Positions 13,636 to 14,744 of a DNA stretch of 14,744 bases are shown in pieces (position 1 is the stretch's first letter; each line of letters opens with the position of its first letter). The notes under the pieces are model-generated. The model did no database searches. It was not told where the DNA came from and saw only the letters and a program-made list of their open reading frames with translations. A program made the position numbers and the translations under genes. This stretch comes from Dehalococcoidales bacterium (GTDB lineage: Bacteria; Chloroflexota; Dehalococcoidia; Dehalococcoidales; UBA2162), in contig JAENIS010000035.1 in NCBI GenBank assembly GCA_016844285.1, positions 1-14,744 on the forward strand. Reading direction: 5' to 3'.

Positions 13636-13644
13636 TGTTATACT
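13636..13644 (+). promoter_or_regulatory. Extended -10 element upstream of ygbA
   Basis: TG-T-TATACT at 13636-13644 is a 5/6 -10 hexamer with an extended TG. It lies 21 nt before the ATG at 13666 and just upstream of the GGAGG at 13656-13660. No -35 hexamer is found at 16-18 nt, so an activator may be needed. An imperfect dyad GTGTGTTAACGCAC (13576-13589) lies 46 nt further upstream. Confidence 0.4.
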
Positions 13645-13665
13645 CTACTAGTCGCGGAGGAATGA

Positions 13666-14040
13666 ATGCCTGAAATCTTTAACCGGCTGGATAAGAAGAA
13701 AACCAGGGATATCAGGGTGCTGGACAGCTTCATCTCTATCTTCTGCCGTGAGAATCATCGCAATGAGGCTAAAACTCCCTTTCTTACCCAGGACGATAGG
13801 TTGCGACTAATCCTGAGCAACCATGGCCTGGTATTATGTCAACCTTGCCAGAGGCTACTCAGCCACGGTATCGCCAAAAGGCTGCTTTGCCCTTATGACC
13901 CCAAACCAATGTGCAAGAAGTGTCAAACCCATTGCTATGCCCCCGGTTATCGGGAGAAGATTCGGGAAGTGATGAAATTCTCCGGCATGTACCTTGTCAA
14001 GCGCGGCCGGCTGGACCTGATGATTCACTATCTCTTTTAG
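13666..14040 (+). CDS. ygbA: YgbA-family protein (nitrous oxide-stimulated promoter family)
   Basis: This 124-residue cysteine-rich protein matches the YgbA / 'nitrous oxide-stimulated promoter' family. Cysteines lie at 27, 58 and 61 (LCQPC), 75 (LLCPYDP), 83 and 86 (MCKKC), and 90 (THCY), followed by YREKIREVMKFSGMY and a C-terminal helix. The pattern of paired cysteines suggests metal or Fe-S binding. In E. coli ygbA belongs to the NsrR nitric-oxide regulon and has been linked to recovery from NO; the biochemical role is unclear. GGAGG precedes the ATG by 5 nt. The HD-domain gene follows after 11 nt, so the two form an operon. It supports the reading of this region as an NO or oxidative stress island. 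Confidence 0.83.
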   Translation: MPEIFNRLDKKKTRDIRVLDSFISIFCRENHRNEAKTPFLTQDDRLRLILSNHGLVLCQPCQRLLSHGIAKRLLCPYDPKPMCKKCQTHCYAPGYREKIREVMKFSGMYLVKRGRLDLMIHYLF

Positions 14041-14051
14041 GTGGTGGCAAA

Positions 14052-14552
14052 ATGGAGACTCTCAAGGCGGACGTCATCAGGGCAATGAAGGCCTACTTCG
14101 ACAGGGATACCCGGAGGATTAATCATGCCCTTAAAGTGACCGAATATGCGGAGAAGCTAATGAAAGACGAGGGTGGAGATTATCCCGTTATCATTGGCGC
14201 CTCGGTGCTGCACGATATCGGCATTCACGAAGCGGAAAGAAAGTACGGTAGCACCAGTGGCCAGTATCAGGAAAAGGAAGGGCCGCCGATTGCCCGGCAG
14301 CTTTTAGCGGAACTGGGATTTCCACCACATCAAATTGAGGAAATCGGTGAGATTATCGGCCACCATCATAGTCCGGGGAAAATACACACGACGAACTTTA
14401 AAATCCTCTATGATGCCGATTGGCTGGTTAATCTTCAAGATGAGTATGACATTAAGGATAAGAACAAACTGAACCGTATTATTAATAATGTCTTTCTTAC
14501 GGAAAGTGGCCGGACTCTGGCTCGAGAGGTATATCTGGCTGAGCCAAAATAG
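14052..14552 (+). CDS. HD-domain phosphohydrolase-like protein
   Basis: A single-domain HD protein of 166 residues. Metal-ligand motifs are intact: His25 (NHALKV), His54-Asp55 (LHDIGIHE), a HHH run at 104-106 (GHHHSPGK) and Asp121 (YDADWL). Family members hydrolyse phosphoesters of nucleotides or other small phosphates; the substrate cannot be told. The open frame extends upstream to 13911, inside ygbA, but an AGGTGGTGG stretch 4 nt before the ATG at 14052 and the normal HD N-terminus support the shorter start. It is the second gene of the ygbA operon. A GTGTCACT/AGTGACAC inverted repeat lies 32 nt downstream. Confidence 0.87.
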   Translation: METLKADVIRAMKAYFDRDTRRINHALKVTEYAEKLMKDEGGDYPVIIGASVLHDIGIHEAERKYGSTSGQYQEKEGPPIARQLLAELGFPPHQIEEIGEIIGHHHSPGKIHTTNFKILYDADWLVNLQDEYDIKDKNKLNRIINNVFLTESGRTLAREVYLAEPK

Positions 14553-14584
14553 TCAGAAAGTGACTTTGGGCAAGACCTGACTCA

Positions 14585-14611
14585 GTGTCACTATCGTCTT
14601 AGCAGTGACAC
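14585..14611. repeat. 8-bp inverted repeat downstream of the HD gene
   Basis: GTGTCACT (14585-14592) and AGTGACAC (14604-14611) are perfect complements separated by 11 nt. No T tract follows, so a simple rho-independent terminator is unlikely. It may be a transcript-end structure or an operator for a gene beyond the window. I see no gene in 14553-14744. Confidence 0.45.
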
Positions 14612-14744
14612 AATACGAGTAAATTAACCCCTTCTTAAATTGCCAGGAAACATTACGGCCCTTTACTTTTGCTGAATAGTATGCTAAGCTACAGATGCTT
14701 CTTGGTGGTTAGCGTGAGGTAGTATCACCCGTTCTCATCCTGAG

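Noticed and set aside
13911..14051. 47-residue N-terminal extension of the HD protein
   Set aside because: It overlaps ygbA in another frame and has no HD-family similarity. The ATG at 14052 has a purine-rich RBS.

Overview
The window looks like a chromosomal segment of an anaerobic bacterium, probably Chloroflexota and perhaps class Dehalococcoidia. The evidence is a monofunctional Ni-Fe CO dehydrogenase, a PAC2-family protein, a MoxR-like AAA+/VWA pair, many Fe-S and hemerythrin proteins, and intergenic regions full of G/C-rich palindromes. The taxonomic placement is inference from gene content and style; no marker gene settles it.

Layout. At 46-273 (+) is the 5' remnant of an IS1182-like transposase, and a PAC2 gene starts 2 nt after its stop (276-1166). 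A repeat array follows. On the minus strand, an AAA+ ATPase and a VWA protein form a tightly coupled pair (4887 down to 1458) with its own sigma70-like promoter. A second repeat array separates this pair from surE (5286-6104) and tmk (6155-6772), both plus strand. A two-cluster ferredoxin (7008-6775) and a Crp/Fnr regulator (7756-7067) lie on the minus strand. After a large repeat array come a zinc-ribbon hemerythrin (8357-9139), a NifU C-terminal-domain protein (9172-9393), a DUF2249/DUF438/hemerythrin fusion (9425-10642) and a DsrE-like protein (10735-11163). Another repeat array precedes cooS (11461-13428). A different MITE-like palindrome (13465-13572) precedes ygbA (13666-14040) and an HD-domain gene (14052-14552).

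The most interesting signal is regulatory. A 16-bp dyad, ACGAC-N4-GTCGT with an AAAA centre, lies upstream of both the ferredoxin gene and the hemerythrin operon. In both places it points the same way relative to the gene, is followed by the same ACGCT pentamer, and sits exactly 21 nt before a -10-like hexamer. This puts the dyad centre at about -41.5, the class II activation geometry of CRP and FNR. The Crp/Fnr gene lies between the two targets, and one site is embedded in the last codons of that regulator gene. The simplest reading is a local regulon in which the regulator activates an Fe-S and hemerythrin module.

Together with YgbA (an NsrR-regulated, NO-linked family in E. coli), a NifU-type Fe-S carrier and an oxygen- and NO-sensitive CO dehydrogenase, the right half of the window reads as a candidate oxidative/nitrosative stress and Fe-S maintenance island. 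This functional link is inferred from context and has not been demonstrated.
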